Shown here: positions 16,602 to 25,975 of the stretch, piece by piece
How positions within the stretch are numbered: position 1 is the first letter of the stretch
Layout of the letters: every line of letters begins with the position of its first letter
From: Gammaproteobacteria bacterium
GTDB lineage: Bacteria; Pseudomonadota; Gammaproteobacteria; GCA-001735895
DNA length: 46,811 nucleotides
Assembly: GCA_020354435.1 (NCBI GenBank)
Contig: CP070646.1
Location: forward strand, 1,955,365 to 2,002,175
Reading direction: 5' to 3'
Notes under the pieces: generated by a model
Told to the model about the DNA's origin: nothing
The model's input: only the letters and a program-made list of their open reading frames with translations
Databases searched by the model: none
Program-made: the position numbers and the translations under genes

Positions 16602-17573
16602 ATGAGCGAAGTTGCCTACGGTGTACTACGCGAGCGCGGCACGCTGCTACCGACCTCTCTCGTGGTGCTGTCCTGCCTCTGCTTCGGCACCATTCCCTAC
16701 TTCGCCAAATCGCTGATCGATGGCGGCATGGCTTCCCATTCGATCGCTTTTTATCGCTACGGTCTATCCGCGATTATCCTGCTACCTCTTCTGCTTCGCG
16801 TACCAGCGGCGCAACTGGCAACCGTGGCCTGGGGCCTGCTGTCGGGCATCTCGGTCGGGCTCGGCTGGATTGGATTTGTCTACGCGTTGCGCACGGTACC
16901 GGTATCGACGGTCGGCGTTCTGTACATGACTTACCCCGTATTCACGTTGCTGATCGGCTGGATCTGGTTTCGCGATGTACCTTCCAGGCGCGCGATGACC
17001 GGTGCCCTGATGGTGGTCATGGCGGCCCTGCTGGCGAGTTCACCCGCGGCGGTCGAACCACGCCACCTGGCAGCCATGCTGATCTCGTTGAGCGCGCCGA
17101 TCAGCTTCGGTTTCGGTATCAACGTCCTGATTCACAAGCTCACGCCTGTCAGGCCGATCGTCAGGGTAGCGTCGTTTTCGGTGGGTGCGTCGCTCAGTCT
17201 GTTACCGCTGATACTGTGGTCGGGCACCGAAACGGCATTGCCGCAGAGCGTTACCGGCTGGTGGCTGATCGCCGGGCTCGCGCTCGGTACCGCGCTGATT
17301 CCGCAACTGGTCTACACCACGTTCGCACCGCAAATCGGGGCGGCGCGGTCGGCGGTCGCCGGCGCGGTCGAACTGCCGACCATGTTTATGGTCAGCTGGC
17401 TGGTGCTGGGGGAAGCTATCGGGCCACTGCAGTGGCTGGCCTGTCTGCTGATTACGCTGGCGATCGTGCTGACCCCGGCGCGCCGAACGATTAACCTGAC
17501 AACACAGTTGACGATGCCGTCGCAGGCGCAGAAAAAGCCAGTGCCGCAGCGGCTGTCCGATACCTGGTTTTAA
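16602..17573 (+). CDS. EamA/DMT-family transporter
   Basis: A 323-aa inner-membrane protein with about ten hydrophobic segments in two EamA repeats (roughly 17-148 and 158-297). It carries typical features such as GLLSGISVGLGWIGFVYALRTVPVSTVGVLYMTYPVF (broken here for reading: the segment spans about 85-121) and a matching second half ending with a polar tail. Such proteins export or import metabolites; the substrate cannot be told. It sits 99 bases after the chaC-like gene and converges on the cytochrome gene with a six-base gap. Confidence 0.85.
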   Translation: MSEVAYGVLRERGTLLPTSLVVLSCLCFGTIPYFAKSLIDGGMASHSIAFYRYGLSAIILLPLLLRVPAAQLATVAWGLLSGISVGLGWIGFVYALRTVPVSTVGVLYMTYPVFTLLIGWIWFRDVPSRRAMTGALMVVMAALLASSPAAVEPRHLAAMLISLSAPISFGFGINVLIHKLTPVRPIVRVASFSVGASLSLLPLILWSGTETALPQSVTGWWLIAGLALGTALIPQLVYTTFAPQIGAARSAVAGAVELPTMFMVSWLVLGEAIGPLQWLACLLITLAIVLTPARRTINLTTQLTMPSQAQKKPVPQRLSDTWF

Positions 17574-17579
17574 GCCGCT

Positions 17580-17885
17580 CTACTTAAGACTGCCGATATA
17601 GCTGCCGAGGTTATAGATGTCCCTGTCGCTGAGGCCTGCGGCCATCGCGTTCATGACCGCATTCTTGCGCGCGCCATTGCGATAATCGCTCAGGTTCTTG
17701 CGAATGTATTCCTCGCTCTTGCCCTTCAGTGACGGATATGCGGAGTTGGTACTGATGCCGCTGGCACCGTGGCAACCGATACAACCACGCGACGCGTAGG
17801 TTGACTGGCCAGCGGCCATGTCCGCCAGCGCCACCGGGCTGAAAATGCCTGTAACACAAAGCAACAGGGCAAAAACAATGCGCAT
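17580..17885 (-). CDS. periplasmic class I cytochrome c (cytochrome c553-like)
   Basis: A 101-aa single-haem cytochrome. A signal peptide (residues 1-21, cleaved near ALA-DM) precedes the haem motif CIGCH (35-39), and methionines in the NAVMNAMA segment (about 75-82) offer the distal ligand. The rest matches small soluble c-type cytochromes that carry electrons in the periplasm. The ATG at 17885 has a GGGAG site nine bases before it. No oxidase or dehydrogenase partner is adjacent. Confidence 0.9.
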   Translation of the reverse strand: MRIVFALLLCVTGIFSPVALADMAAGQSTYASRGCIGCHGASGISTNSAYPSLKGKSEEYIRKNLSDYRNGARKNAVMNAMAAGLSDRDIYNLGSYIGSLK

Positions 17886-18013
17886 AAACCCGAACTCCCA
17901 GGTAGTAATCTCGATATCGCCAATGGATAATGGCAGCGAGAGATCCGAGCCATTGTTGCAAAGCCATATGTCGATGTAAAGCTGAGGCCAGCATAGCGAA
18001 ACGGGCTGAATCG

Positions 18014-18595
18014 GTGCTTAATAATCCAGACGAATACAACCGCAAAATCCGCCAGGACCTGCTGATCGAATATCAGGGACTCGAGTTTTACACGACCTGG
18101 GGCCTGTTTTCGCCGCGCGCGATCGACGACGGTTCGCGCCTGTTGCTCGATTATCTCGAACTGCAACAGGACGACGACTGCCTCGATCTCGGCTGCGGTT
18201 ACGGCGTGCTCGGACTGAGCATGGCAAGGGCGGCGCCAGCTGGTCACACGCTAATGGTCGACAAGGATTTCGTCGCGGTCGAATACGCCGAGCGTAACCG
18301 GCGGCACAACAAAATCGACAACGCAGGCTGCCTGCTAAGCAACGGCTTCAAGCAGATCCCGCCGCAGCAGTTCGACGTGATCGTTTCGAATATCCCGGCC
18401 AAGGTGGGCAAGGAAATGCTCTATATTTACCTGTTCGACGCGCTCGACTACCTGAAACCCGGTGGTTCATTTTACATCGTCACGATTACCGGCCTGCGCC
18501 AGTTCTTCAAGCGTGGCTTCAACGAAGTTTTTGGTCACTACGAAAAGATCAAGCAGGGCAGGAGTTACACCGTCGCACGCGGCACCAAACAATAA
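18014..18595 (+). CDS. class I SAM-dependent methyltransferase, RsmC/MTS-like
   Basis: A methyltransferase small-domain protein with motif I CLDLGCGYGVLGLSMA, the acidic motif MVDKDFVAVEYAERN, and motif IV VIVSNIPAKVGKE. The last is in the position of the NPP-F motif of RsmC-type rRNA and N-methyl enzymes, here N-I-P-A. Its target may be RNA or a small molecule and cannot be fixed. The start is uncertain: I propose GTG at 18014 (193 aa), since residues encoded from the ATG at 17930 look non-coding and lie in the promoter region of the divergent cytochrome gene. Confidence 0.75.
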   Translation: MLNNPDEYNRKIRQDLLIEYQGLEFYTTWGLFSPRAIDDGSRLLLDYLELQQDDDCLDLGCGYGVLGLSMARAAPAGHTLMVDKDFVAVEYAERNRRHNKIDNAGCLLSNGFKQIPPQQFDVIVSNIPAKVGKEMLYIYLFDALDYLKPGGSFYIVTITGLRQFFKRGFNEVFGHYEKIKQGRSYTVARGTKQ

Positions 18596-18637
18596 ACCGC
18601 GTCATGGATTACCGGGTGTTACCGATCTGACAAATTC

Positions 18638-19606
18638 TCAGGGGCACAGCGCAAACACACGCGCAGGGCCGCCGGTGCCAGCTATATGTTTCAACGCACC
18701 AACGACGATCGTGCACCGACCCGGGTTTTCCGCCTGCGCCAGCTGCCCCAGGTTATTCGCGTTTGCGACGAACTTGACTCCTCTCTGCAACAGGCGAACG
18801 TGGCCGTACCAGGAGTTAGTCCACTTGTCATCGTCGCCGGCCGCGCTCTGTCCCGAGACAATGCCGATATTGTCGGCGATAATTCCACCGATCAGAACGC
18901 CTTTGCGCTGCATGATTTCGATCAGCTTGTCGATGGAAGCCTTGCTCATGCCCGGATGATTGAAGCCGTTGATGTACGGATCCTTGGCGAAGTCGTTGCC
19001 GGAAAAATAAAACTTCGACCAGCCGGTATTGATGACGATCCAGACGCCGTCCCTGATTCGCTTTTCGACCGCGGATATGTCGTCGGCGGTAACGACGTTG
19101 GGCGAGGTTTCAGAAAAATCCGTTACCGACCTGTCCGGGCTCGGCATACCGCCGTTTCTGGCCAGCTCCTTCTCGACCCGGGCCGAGATATCGACCAGCA
19201 CCGCGTGGCCGATCAGGTCGGCTGCAGTCAGCTGGTGCATGCGCTTTCTCTCTTCCGCGGGCGGGAACCCTTCCTCCAGCGACTCGGCATTATTGACATA
19301 GTGACTTGCGCTGAGCAAATGCGTGCCGTGCTGTTCCGCCAGGGCAATCGTACCGAGGCTGAAGTGTCCCTGATTGGTCGGGAACTCGCCGAAGGTCAGA
19401 ACCGACTGCGCGCCAAACGTTGGAACCGGCCTGGAGTCGAGAAACGGCTTGGACAGATTCGGCCTCAGCGGATTTTCACCGCCTGGCGCGTAGGTCGGGA
19501 TCGGATGCGACAGGTCGATATTCAACTTGCCGTGCGCGAAAAGCCCGAACGAAACCAGACTTAATACGACGCCAAACAGCGCTGACAGTTTTCTCAAATG
19601 AACCAC
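18638..19606 (-). CDS. exported cyclase-family (kynurenine formamidase-like) protein with altered metal site
   Basis: A 322-aa member of the cyclase/KynB fold (PF04199-type), with a signal peptide over about residues 1-25 and DLSHPIPTY at the start of the mature domain. The family metal motif is HxGTHxDxPxH. Here it reads HGTHLLSASH (near 93-102), so the aspartate is leucine and the proline alanine. The C-terminal glutamate before the conserved NL is also missing (FVANANNL). Hydrolase activity is therefore doubtful, or a different metal site is used. It converges on the methyltransferase gene. Confidence 0.8.
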   Translation of the reverse strand: MVHLRKLSALFGVVLSLVSFGLFAHGKLNIDLSHPIPTYAPGGENPLRPNLSKPFLDSRPVPTFGAQSVLTFGEFPTNQGHFSLGTIALAEQHGTHLLSASHYVNNAESLEEGFPPAEERKRMHQLTAADLIGHAVLVDISARVEKELARNGGMPSPDRSVTDFSETSPNVVTADDISAVEKRIRDGVWIVINTGWSKFYFSGNDFAKDPYINGFNHPGMSKASIDKLIEIMQRKGVLIGGIIADNIGIVSGQSAAGDDDKWTNSWYGHVRLLQRGVKFVANANNLGQLAQAENPGRCTIVVGALKHIAGTGGPARVFALCP

Positions 19607-19707
19607 CTTCCCCTGGATCGCGATGCGGCTGGCGCGGTCGTGCCGGTCTACGCGACTGAATTTAACTTGTTGCAGTGAAGGGCCGCATCTCCGGCCCGTC
19701 TGGAATA

Positions 19708-19728
19708 TTACTGCAAAGACTGCAGTAA
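19708..19728. repeat. short perfect palindrome in the gap before purK's 3' end
   Basis: TTACTGCA (19708-19715) and TGCAGTAA (19721-19728) flank AAGAC. The 202-base gap 19607-19808 also holds GGGCC/GGCCC near 19680-19697 and AGACGC/GCGTCT (19793-19809) touching the purK stop. These may be transcript-end hairpins or an operator for the cyclase-family gene; neither is followed by a clear T run. Confidence 0.4.
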
Positions 19729-19808
19729 ATCATCCAGCCATCGAGCCCGGAGTGAGACAGCGGAGTTAGCGATTTCATGCACAGAGATGTTGAGACGCGG
19801 AAAGCGTC

Positions 19809-20948
19809 TTAGCGGTCGGGATTAGCCAGTATCTCGCGTACCCGCTGCAGCAGCGACAGCGCATCGTCGAGATTTTTGCCAACGCAGTTGACGTGACCCA
19901 TCTTGCGTCCCGGGCGCGCTTCGGCCTTGCCGTACAGGTGCAGCCTGGCGTGCTCGAGTTTTAACACTTCGCCCCAGGCAGGGATACCGTTTTGCGGCCA
20001 GATATCGCCCAGTAGATTCCACATGGCTACCGCGCTGTGCTGATGACAGGAGCCTGCCGGCAGATCGCAGACCATGCGCACCTGCTGCTCGAATTGCGAG
20101 GTTTCGCAGGCGTCGAGCGTGTAGTGACCGGAATTGTGCGGCCGCGGTGCCATTTCGTTGACCAGCACGCGGTCGTCACTGGAAATGAAAAACTCGACCG
20201 CCAGTACGCCGCAGTAATCGAGCCCGTCGGCGATGCGCGTGGCCGCGTCGAGGGCTTCTTCGGCCAGTTCAGGCGCGATCGGTGCGGGCGCGATGCTGAC
20301 GTCGAGAATGCCGTTGCTATGACTGTTTTCGGCGATTGGGAAACAGGTGACCTCGCCGGCGAGCGAACGGCATAAGACCACCGACACTTCGCAGGCCAGG
20401 TCGATACGCTGTTCGAGAACGCAATGCTTGCGTCCCAGTTGCCCAAACGCCGGCAGCAGATCGTCGAAACACTCGCATACTACCTGGCCCTTGCCGTCGT
20501 ACCCAAGCATGGCGGTTTTAAGGATCGCCGGAAATGGAAAATCACGCGCGTTGTCGCAGTCATCCCCGCTTTCGATGGCGATGAATTCCGCCGTGTTCAG
20601 TCCCTGCTGGCGAAAGAACTCCTTTTCCTGCTTGCGGTGTTGCGCGACATGCAACGAGCTCGCCGAGGGATGAACCGGCACAGTTTTGGCCAGGTAGGCC
20701 AGCGTAACCGCGGGAATGTTTTCGAACTCGGTGGTGACCACGGCGCAATGCCGGGCGAGGTAATCGAGCGCTTCCGTATCGTCGTAGTCTTTCGCCAGGT
20801 GTTCGCTGGCCAGTCCACCGGCAGGGCTCAGCGGATCGGGATCGAGCACGATGACATCATAACCCATGGTCCTGGCAGCGGTTACGAACATGCGCCCGAG
20901 TTGCCCGCCTCCGAGCATGCCGAGCGTGCTGCCGGGAAGAATCGCCAT
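19809..20948 (-). CDS. purK: N5-carboxyaminoimidazole ribonucleotide synthase
   Basis: ATP-dependent carboxylation of AIR in purine synthesis, upstream of PurE. The 379-aa ATP-grasp protein starts with GSTLGMLGGGQLGRM and shows KTAMLGYDGKGQ (ATP loop), the ECFDD block and EMAPRPHNSGHYT. The start is the ATG at 20948, two bases after the purE stop position, although the reading frame stays open further upstream through purE in another frame. The pair is therefore two genes, not a fusion. Confidence 0.95.
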   Translation of the reverse strand: MAILPGSTLGMLGGGQLGRMFVTAARTMGYDVIVLDPDPLSPAGGLASEHLAKDYDDTEALDYLARHCAVVTTEFENIPAVTLAYLAKTVPVHPSASSLHVAQHRKQEKEFFRQQGLNTAEFIAIESGDDCDNARDFPFPAILKTAMLGYDGKGQVVCECFDDLLPAFGQLGRKHCVLEQRIDLACEVSVVLCRSLAGEVTCFPIAENSHSNGILDVSIAPAPIAPELAEEALDAATRIADGLDYCGVLAVEFFISSDDRVLVNEMAPRPHNSGHYTLDACETSQFEQQVRMVCDLPAGSCHQHSAVAMWNLLGDIWPQNGIPAWGEVLKLEHARLHLYGKAEARPGRKMGHVNCVGKNLDDALSLLQRVREILANPDR

Positions 20949-20949
20949 T

Positions 20950-21444
20950 TTATTCAGCCGGCGGCAGCGCCATGTCGAGCACCGCATCGCGTTGCTGCTC
21001 GCGGAACTGAGCCAGTTGCCGGGCCAGTTGCGCATCGGAATTGGCCAGCATCGACACGGCGAACAACGCCGCGTTAATCGCGCCGGCTTTGCCGATGGCA
21101 AAGGTCGCCACCGGGATGCCCTTTGGCATTTGCACGATCGAGTAGAGCGAGTCCTGGCCCTGCAGGTGCCCGGTCGGTACCGGTACGCCAAGCACCGGCA
21201 AGGTCGTGTTGGCGGCCAGCATGCCGGGAAGATGCGCGGCGCCGCCAGCGCCAGCGATGATGCAGGCAAACCCGTGGGACAAGGCTGACTTGCCGAATTC
21301 GGCCAGCAAATCGGGGGTGCGATGTGCCGACACCACGCGCGCCTCGAACTCGACACCGAACTGTTCGAGGTATTCGGTTGCGTGCTGCATCACCGACCAG
21401 TCGCTGGTGCTGCCCATGACCACCGCTACTTTGTTGTTTGCCAC
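20950..21444 (-). CDS. purE: N5-carboxyaminoimidazole ribonucleotide mutase
   Basis: Rearranges N5-CAIR to CAIR. The 164-aa class I PurE has the family start [15 protein letters not shown], the VVSAHRTPD motif and [13 protein letters not shown] chose a GTG start at 21444 with GGAG seven bases upstream; the open frame continues far upstream without similarity. It is first in purE-purK, divergent from purC, with a minus-strand TATAAT (21483-21478) about 35 bases before the start. Confidence 0.94.
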   Translation of the reverse strand: MANNKVAVVMGSTSDWSVMQHATEYLEQFGVEFEARVVSAHRTPDLLAEFGKSALSHGFACIIAGAGGAAHLPGMLAANTTLPVLGVPVPTGHLQGQDSLYSIVQMPKGIPVATFAIGKAGAINAALFAVSMLANSDAQLARQLAQFREQQRDAVLDMALPPAE

Positions 21445-21573
21445 GGTTTGCTCCGGGGTTTCCTGAAAAAGCGGGCGATTATAACGCGAATCGATGTAAA
21501 AAATTACCCCTGAGATGAATCTTCCACTCGAGCAGCATGCTATGATGCGCGACCTGTAAATCACGGAGCCACG
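21445..21573. promoter_or_regulatory. divergent purEK / purC promoter region
   Basis: A perfect -10 TATAAT on the minus strand (21483-21478) faces purE. A plus-strand TATGAT (21541-21546) lies 27 bases before purC. Neither has a strong -35, which may mean an activator or a weak promoter. I looked for a PurR-type palindrome (GCAAACGTTTGC) and found none. Confidence 0.4.
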
Positions 21574-22458
21574 ATGAGCAACGACGCAATCTTCGAAACT
21601 CAAATCGACAACCTCGAATTGATCGGGCGCGGCAAGGTGCGCGACATATACGCAATCGACGCCGAGCATATGTTGATCGTCACGACGGACCGGTTTTCAG
21701 CCTTCGATGTCGTTTTCGACGAACCGATTCCACGCAAGGGCGAGTTGCTGACCGAGGTTTCGAACTTCTGGTTCGCGCGCACGGCCGACCTGATCACGAA
21801 TCACCTCAGTGACCTCGATTTGCGCGATTACGTTAGCGCCGCTGACTATGAACGCCTGCGTGCACGTTCGATTATCGTACGCCGCCTCGAAACCCTGCCG
21901 GTGGAAGCAATCGTGCGCGGTTATGTCATCGGCTCCGGCTGGAAAGATTACCAGGCCAGCGGTGAAATCTGCGGTATCAAGCTGCCGCCAGGGCTGCAAC
22001 AGGCGGAGAAACTGCCCGAGCCGATATTCACGCCATCGACCAAGGCCGAGGTCGGCGATCATGACATCAACGTCAGTTTCGAAGATGTGGTTGCCAGGAT
22101 CGGCCTCGACAAGGCTAACGCGATTCGTGACAAGAGCATCGAAATTTACCGCCAGGCAGCCGACTACGCGCGCGAACGCGGCATCATTATTGCCGACACC
22201 AAGTTCGAGTTCGGCGTCGACGCGAACGACGAACTGGTGCTGATCGATGAAATCCTGACCCCGGATTCCTCGCGCTACTGGCCCGCCGACGAGTATCGTG
22301 TCGGCATCAGTCCGCCGAGTTACGACAAGCAATTCGTGCGCGACTACCTGGAAACGCTGGATTGGAACAAAACCCCGCCGGCGCCGAAACTGCCTGCGGA
22401 GATCGTCGAAAAAACGATGCAAAAGTACCAGCAGGTACGCGACATCCTGCTTGGCTGA
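21574..22458 (+). CDS. purC: phosphoribosylaminoimidazole-succinocarboxamide synthase (SAICAR synthase)
   Basis: Joins CAIR and aspartate in purine synthesis. The 294-aa protein is of the longer PurC type, with [12 protein letters not shown] (18-29), [28 protein letters not shown], the acid-rich IADTKFEFG motif and [18 protein letters not shown] site precedes the ATG. A GC-rich CCGGGG/CCCCG inverted repeat follows the stop near 22472-22490 without a T run. Confidence 0.96.
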   Translation: MSNDAIFETQIDNLELIGRGKVRDIYAIDAEHMLIVTTDRFSAFDVVFDEPIPRKGELLTEVSNFWFARTADLITNHLSDLDLRDYVSAADYERLRARSIIVRRLETLPVEAIVRGYVIGSGWKDYQASGEICGIKLPPGLQQAEKLPEPIFTPSTKAEVGDHDINVSFEDVVARIGLDKANAIRDKSIEIYRQAADYARERGIIIADTKFEFGVDANDELVLIDEILTPDSSRYWPADEYRVGISPPSYDKQFVRDYLETLDWNKTPPAPKLPAEIVEKTMQKYQQVRDILLG

Positions 22459-22562
22459 TCCTGACCGGCACCGGGGCCACTCCCCGCCCCGGCTGAACGA
22501 GATAACGGCAAGCGCTTAACAACTGTTAGAATCCGGCTCATCTGAACCACGAGATCCGGAAC

Positions 22563-23177
22563 ATGTTCAAATCTATCAGCACCACCCTAATCACCGGTTT
22601 CATCACCGTCCTGCCGATCGTGCTGACGATCTACCTGCTCTACTGGCTGGTGGTTTCATCGGAGCAGATCATGGGCACGGCATTTCGCCACGTGCTGCCC
22701 GGGGTAGAATATTTCCCCGGTCTCGGCAGCATCGTCGGCCTGGTGCTGGTGTTTTTTATCGGCCTGCTGATGAAAGCGGTGCTGGTGCGAAAGCTGTTTT
22801 CCTTTGGCGAGGAAATCCTCTTCCACCTGCCCATCATCAAAACAGTTTACCGCGCGATTCGAGACCTGTTCGACTTCTTTACGCCGAAGAAGGAAAGCTT
22901 TGATCGGGTCGTATTCGTCAAACTGGGCAACATGGAAGTGATCGGCTTCGTCACGCAGGATGATCCCGCACGTCTGCCGGAGTCGTTTCGCGACAGGGAC
23001 TGCTTGCTGGTTTACCTGCCGATGAGTTACATGATTGGCGGCTACACGCTGCTGGTGCCGCGTGATAAGGTCGAGCCGTGCAATATGAGCATGGAAGAGG
23101 CGATGCGCTTTGCGCTGACCGCGGGCATCACCGGCAGCGATACCGAGAGCAAAAAAGCGAGGATAAAAAGCGCATGA
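22563..23177 (+). CDS. DUF502 family inner-membrane protein
   Basis: A 204-aa protein with two N-terminal membrane segments (about 9-31 and 53-75). A conserved soluble part follows, with FHLPIIKTVYRAIRDLFDFF (87-106), GFVTQD and the glycine-rich YLPMSYMIGGYTLLVPRD segment. These match the DUF502 family. Its function is not established; members are widespread and often near DNA-repair or envelope genes. The stop overlaps the next gene as ATGA. An extended -10 (TG, T, TAGAAT at 22524-22532) precedes it. Confidence 0.88.
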   Translation: MFKSISTTLITGFITVLPIVLTIYLLYWLVVSSEQIMGTAFRHVLPGVEYFPGLGSIVGLVLVFFIGLLMKAVLVRKLFSFGEEILFHLPIIKTVYRAIRDLFDFFTPKKESFDRVVFVKLGNMEVIGFVTQDDPARLPESFRDRDCLLVYLPMSYMIGGYTLLVPRDKVEPCNMSMEEAMRFALTAGITGSDTESKKARIKSA

Positions 23178-24160
23178 AAGCCATGATTCTGGAGCAACCT
23201 GGGAGCGCGCTGAAAGCGGTTGAACTGCCCGACCCCGAACCGGGCCCGGGACAGGTCCAGGTCGCGATTTCGGCCTGCGGCGTATGCCGCACAGATTTAC
23301 ACGTGGTCGATGGCGATCTGACCGAACCCAAATTACCGATTATTCCCGGTCACGAAATCGTCGGTACGGTCAGTGCGCTAGGCGATGGTGTCGATGGTTT
23401 CAACCTGGGCGATAGAATCGGCATTCCGTGGCTCGGGCATACCTGCGGACACTGCAGCTACTGCCAGTCCGGCGCGGAAAACCTCTGCGACGAGCCCGGT
23501 TTTACCGGTTACCAGATCGACGGCGGTTACGCCGACATGACGGTGGCCGACGCTTCATATTGTTTTCCGCTGCCGCCACAGGGTTCGGATGCAGAGCTGG
23601 CGCCGCTACTGTGCGCCGGCCTGATCGGTTATCGCTCGCTGGTCATGGCCGGCAACGAGTCGCGGCGGCTCGGCATTTACGGCTTCGGCGCGGCAGCCCA
23701 TATCGTCGCCCAGGTTGCCGCTTACCAGGGACGTGAGTTATATGCCTTCACCAGCCCCGGAGACGTAGCGGCGCAACGGTTCGCGCTGCAAATGGGGGCA
23801 GCCTGGGCCGGCGATTCGGACCAGCCCGCGCCGATCGAACTCGATGCCGCGATTATCTTCGCACCGGTCGGGCCGCTGGTACCGGCTGCGCTGCGCGCGG
23901 TACGCAAGGGCGGCATCGTCGTCTGCGGCGGCATTCACATGTCCGATATCCCGAGTTTTCCGTACAACATTCTCTGGGGAGAGCGCGTCGTGCGTTCGGT
24001 GGCGAACCTGACGCGCCAGGATGCGATCGATTTTCTCGCGCTGGCACCGAAGGTGCCGATAAAGACCGAGGTCGTGGAGTATCCGCTGGATGAAGCCAAC
24101 GCCGCACTGCGCGCGCTGCGCAGCGGGGAGCTTACCGGCGCGGCAGTGCTAATCCCCTGA
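23174..24160 (+). CDS. zinc-dependent alcohol dehydrogenase (MDR superfamily)
   Basis: A 328-aa medium-chain dehydrogenase. Catalytic zinc ligands are C38 (CGVCRTDLH), H60/E61 (GHE) and a later cysteine in APLLCAGLIGYR. The structural zinc site is C91, C94, C97 and C105. A nucleotide-binding turn GIYGFGAAAHIVAQ follows. It resembles the AdhP-like class that oxidises alcohols or reduces aldehydes with NAD(H); the substrate is not known. The ATG at 23174 overlaps the DUF502 stop, so translation is probably coupled; the frame continues upstream inside that gene. Confidence 0.9.
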   Translation: MKAMILEQPGSALKAVELPDPEPGPGQVQVAISACGVCRTDLHVVDGDLTEPKLPIIPGHEIVGTVSALGDGVDGFNLGDRIGIPWLGHTCGHCSYCQSGAENLCDEPGFTGYQIDGGYADMTVADASYCFPLPPQGSDAELAPLLCAGLIGYRSLVMAGNESRRLGIYGFGAAAHIVAQVAAYQGRELYAFTSPGDVAAQRFALQMGAAWAGDSDQPAPIELDAAIIFAPVGPLVPAALRAVRKGGIVVCGGIHMSDIPSFPYNILWGERVVRSVANLTRQDAIDFLALAPKVPIKTEVVEYPLDEANAALRALRSGELTGAAVLIP

Positions 24161-24173
24161 CGGCGATTCGCGG

Positions 24174-24734
24174 CTAATCGACGCGTACGATAAACGGCGT
24201 GCGCGCGTTACTGTCCAGGTCGAATTGCGAACGGTTGGTATGGTTGATGTGCCGGCCATAGGTATGCACCGACAGCGTCACCCGGTCGGTTTCGTTGGTC
24301 ACCTTGTGAATGCCGCCGGTGCGCATGCATACCAGGTCGCCCTCGCCCGCGTCGAACTCGTGTTTGATCTCGAGTTCGGCGAAGTCGTCGCGACTGCGAT
24401 CGTCGATGCGGTTATAGCGCACGTTATGCTCGACGCCTTCGACGCCGGCGACGACGGCCCAGGTACCATGATCGTGCGCCGGCGTGCCGCGGCCGGGCAG
24501 CCAGGCGAGTGCCAGCACCGCCAGCGAATGATCCGGTTCCTCGTGTAACAGATGAACGCCGAAACCCTGCTCGGCATCGGTTTCGTAATGCCTGGGCTCG
24601 AGCCAGGATCGGTCGGCTACGAAACGCTGCGCCAGCGGCCCGACGCGCTGCAGGATTTCATCCTCGTCGCTGGTTGCGGCGACGATCGCGCGTAAGTCGC
24701 TGGCGTATTGTTGTAACGAATAGTTATCACTCAT
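24174..24734 (-). CDS. cysteine dioxygenase-like cupin (thiol dioxygenase family)
   Basis: A 186-aa double-stranded beta-helix protein. AHDHGTWAVVAGVEG gives two histidine iron ligands and GIHKVTN the third. SVHTYGRH fits the conserved Ser-His-Tyr triad region of thiol dioxygenases. The family oxidises cysteine or 3-mercaptopropionate to sulfinates in the cytosol. The substrate cannot be told apart here. It converges on the dehydrogenase gene with a 13-base gap. Confidence 0.8.
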   Translation of the reverse strand: MSDNYSLQQYASDLRAIVAATSDEDEILQRVGPLAQRFVADRSWLEPRHYETDAEQGFGVHLLHEEPDHSLAVLALAWLPGRGTPAHDHGTWAVVAGVEGVEHNVRYNRIDDRSRDDFAELEIKHEFDAGEGDLVCMRTGGIHKVTNETDRVTLSVHTYGRHINHTNRSQFDLDSNARTPFIVRVD

Positions 24735-24792
24735 GTCTCACTCCCCCTTGCCGCGATGGCGGATATAGTAGCAGAACGCCGCCTTGCCGGGA

Positions 24793-25974
24793 TCAAAAAT
24801 AGTAAGCCATCTCCAGCAACAGGAAATCGTCGTTGGCAAACGCCGCCAGCCGATCGTCACTGTCGATATCGGCAAAGGTCTGCAGCTCGAGCGTGCCTTT
24901 CCAGCTGGCGCCGAATCGACGGTTGGCCTCGACGCGGAAACTGCGGCTCTGATTGTTCGTATCGATATAAAAGCCGGCCAGGATTTCGCTCGACTGTTCG
25001 TCATTGAAGGCAAAGCGCGTGCCGAGAAAAACATCGTCATCGAGTACATCGGCCTCGTCCTTGCTGCGGCCATCGTAGGAATACTCGAGCAGCAGGCCGA
25101 GATCGGTAGGCGATTCCATAATGCCGTAAAAAGTGTATTCAAAGCCCGCCGTATAGGCATTGTAGTCATTGGAATCCGCCTCGCGCCGGATAGCCTCGAG
25201 GCGCCAGATCCAGGCCTCGTAAATCAGCTGTGCATCGACGCCAATTTGCTGCATTTGTTCGTAAAACGGGATCAGCACTGGTTCGCCGTCACCATCGAGC
25301 CCGGGCAGAAACAGCGGATCGCGATTGGTACCCTTGAACCATGAAATTCCGAGATCCAGATCATCGTAAGTTTGCGAAAAGCGCAGCGCGTAATCGACGT
25401 GACGCTCCTCGTCCGATGATTCGTATTCGGCCTTATCGGTATCGACCACCAGCGGCAGCCGCAGCCGACCTTCTTTTTCCGGGAAGGTACGTTCGCGAAA
25501 ATACGGCAAGACCAGGAAATCGAGAACGCCCCAGTCCTGGTAACGCTTCAGGTGCAGCATCGGCTGACCCAGCTTTTCCTCGCCGTCGATGCCTTCGACA
25601 TAGTCGATCTGGTTGATCACGTCGACCAGGTGCTTGGATTCGATCACGCCCCAGAACATCGTGTTGATACCGACACGCCACTCGTTGTCGCCGCGCACGC
25701 CGAGCCACAGGGCCTCACGGATATCCACTTTTTCGCGGCCGGCATCCTTGTTGTCTGCACGCATGAACAATTCCAGGCTCCACAGGTCGTCGCCATCGTT
25801 CCATTCGCCGTCCCACTTCGGCTTGAAGGAAAAGGTCAGATTTTCGTCGAACTGGTCGTCGAACTGTGGCGATTCGGGGAAGATCTGCGCTTCGGCCGCG
25901 ACGTTACCGGAAAACTCGGCCATCGCGTTGGCGCAAACCAGCAAAAGTCCGAAAGCGCACAGCGCAAGTCGCAT
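24793..25974 (-). CDS. outer-membrane beta-barrel protein (last gene of the TetR-RND operon)
   Basis: A 393-aa protein with a signal peptide (residues 1-19, AMA-EF). It has many alternating amphipathic strands ending in aromatic residues and a C-terminal YYF, the BamA-recognised end of outer-membrane barrels. I do not recognise a named family with certainty; it resembles porin-like proteins found beside MMPL and LolA-like genes. It starts one base after the LolA-like stop, so the operon order is regulator, inner-membrane transporter, periplasmic protein and outer-membrane protein. A trans-envelope export path is inferred. Confidence 0.8.
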   Translation of the reverse strand: MRLALCAFGLLLVCANAMAEFSGNVAAEAQIFPESPQFDDQFDENLTFSFKPKWDGEWNDGDDLWSLELFMRADNKDAGREKVDIREALWLGVRGDNEWRVGINTMFWGVIESKHLVDVINQIDYVEGIDGEEKLGQPMLHLKRYQDWGVLDFLVLPYFRERTFPEKEGRLRLPLVVDTDKAEYESSDEERHVDYALRFSQTYDDLDLGISWFKGTNRDPLFLPGLDGDGEPVLIPFYEQMQQIGVDAQLIYEAWIWRLEAIRREADSNDYNAYTAGFEYTFYGIMESPTDLGLLLEYSYDGRSKDEADVLDDDVFLGTRFAFNDEQSSEILAGFYIDTNNQSRSFRVEANRRFGASWKGTLELQTFADIDSDDRLAAFANDDFLLLEMAYYF

Positions 25975-25975
25975 G

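Noticed and set aside
19809..21356. Apparent PurE-PurK fusion frame
   Set aside because: The extra 136 codons are a different frame through purE. The purK start at 20948 and purE stop at 20950 are intact, so there are two separate genes.
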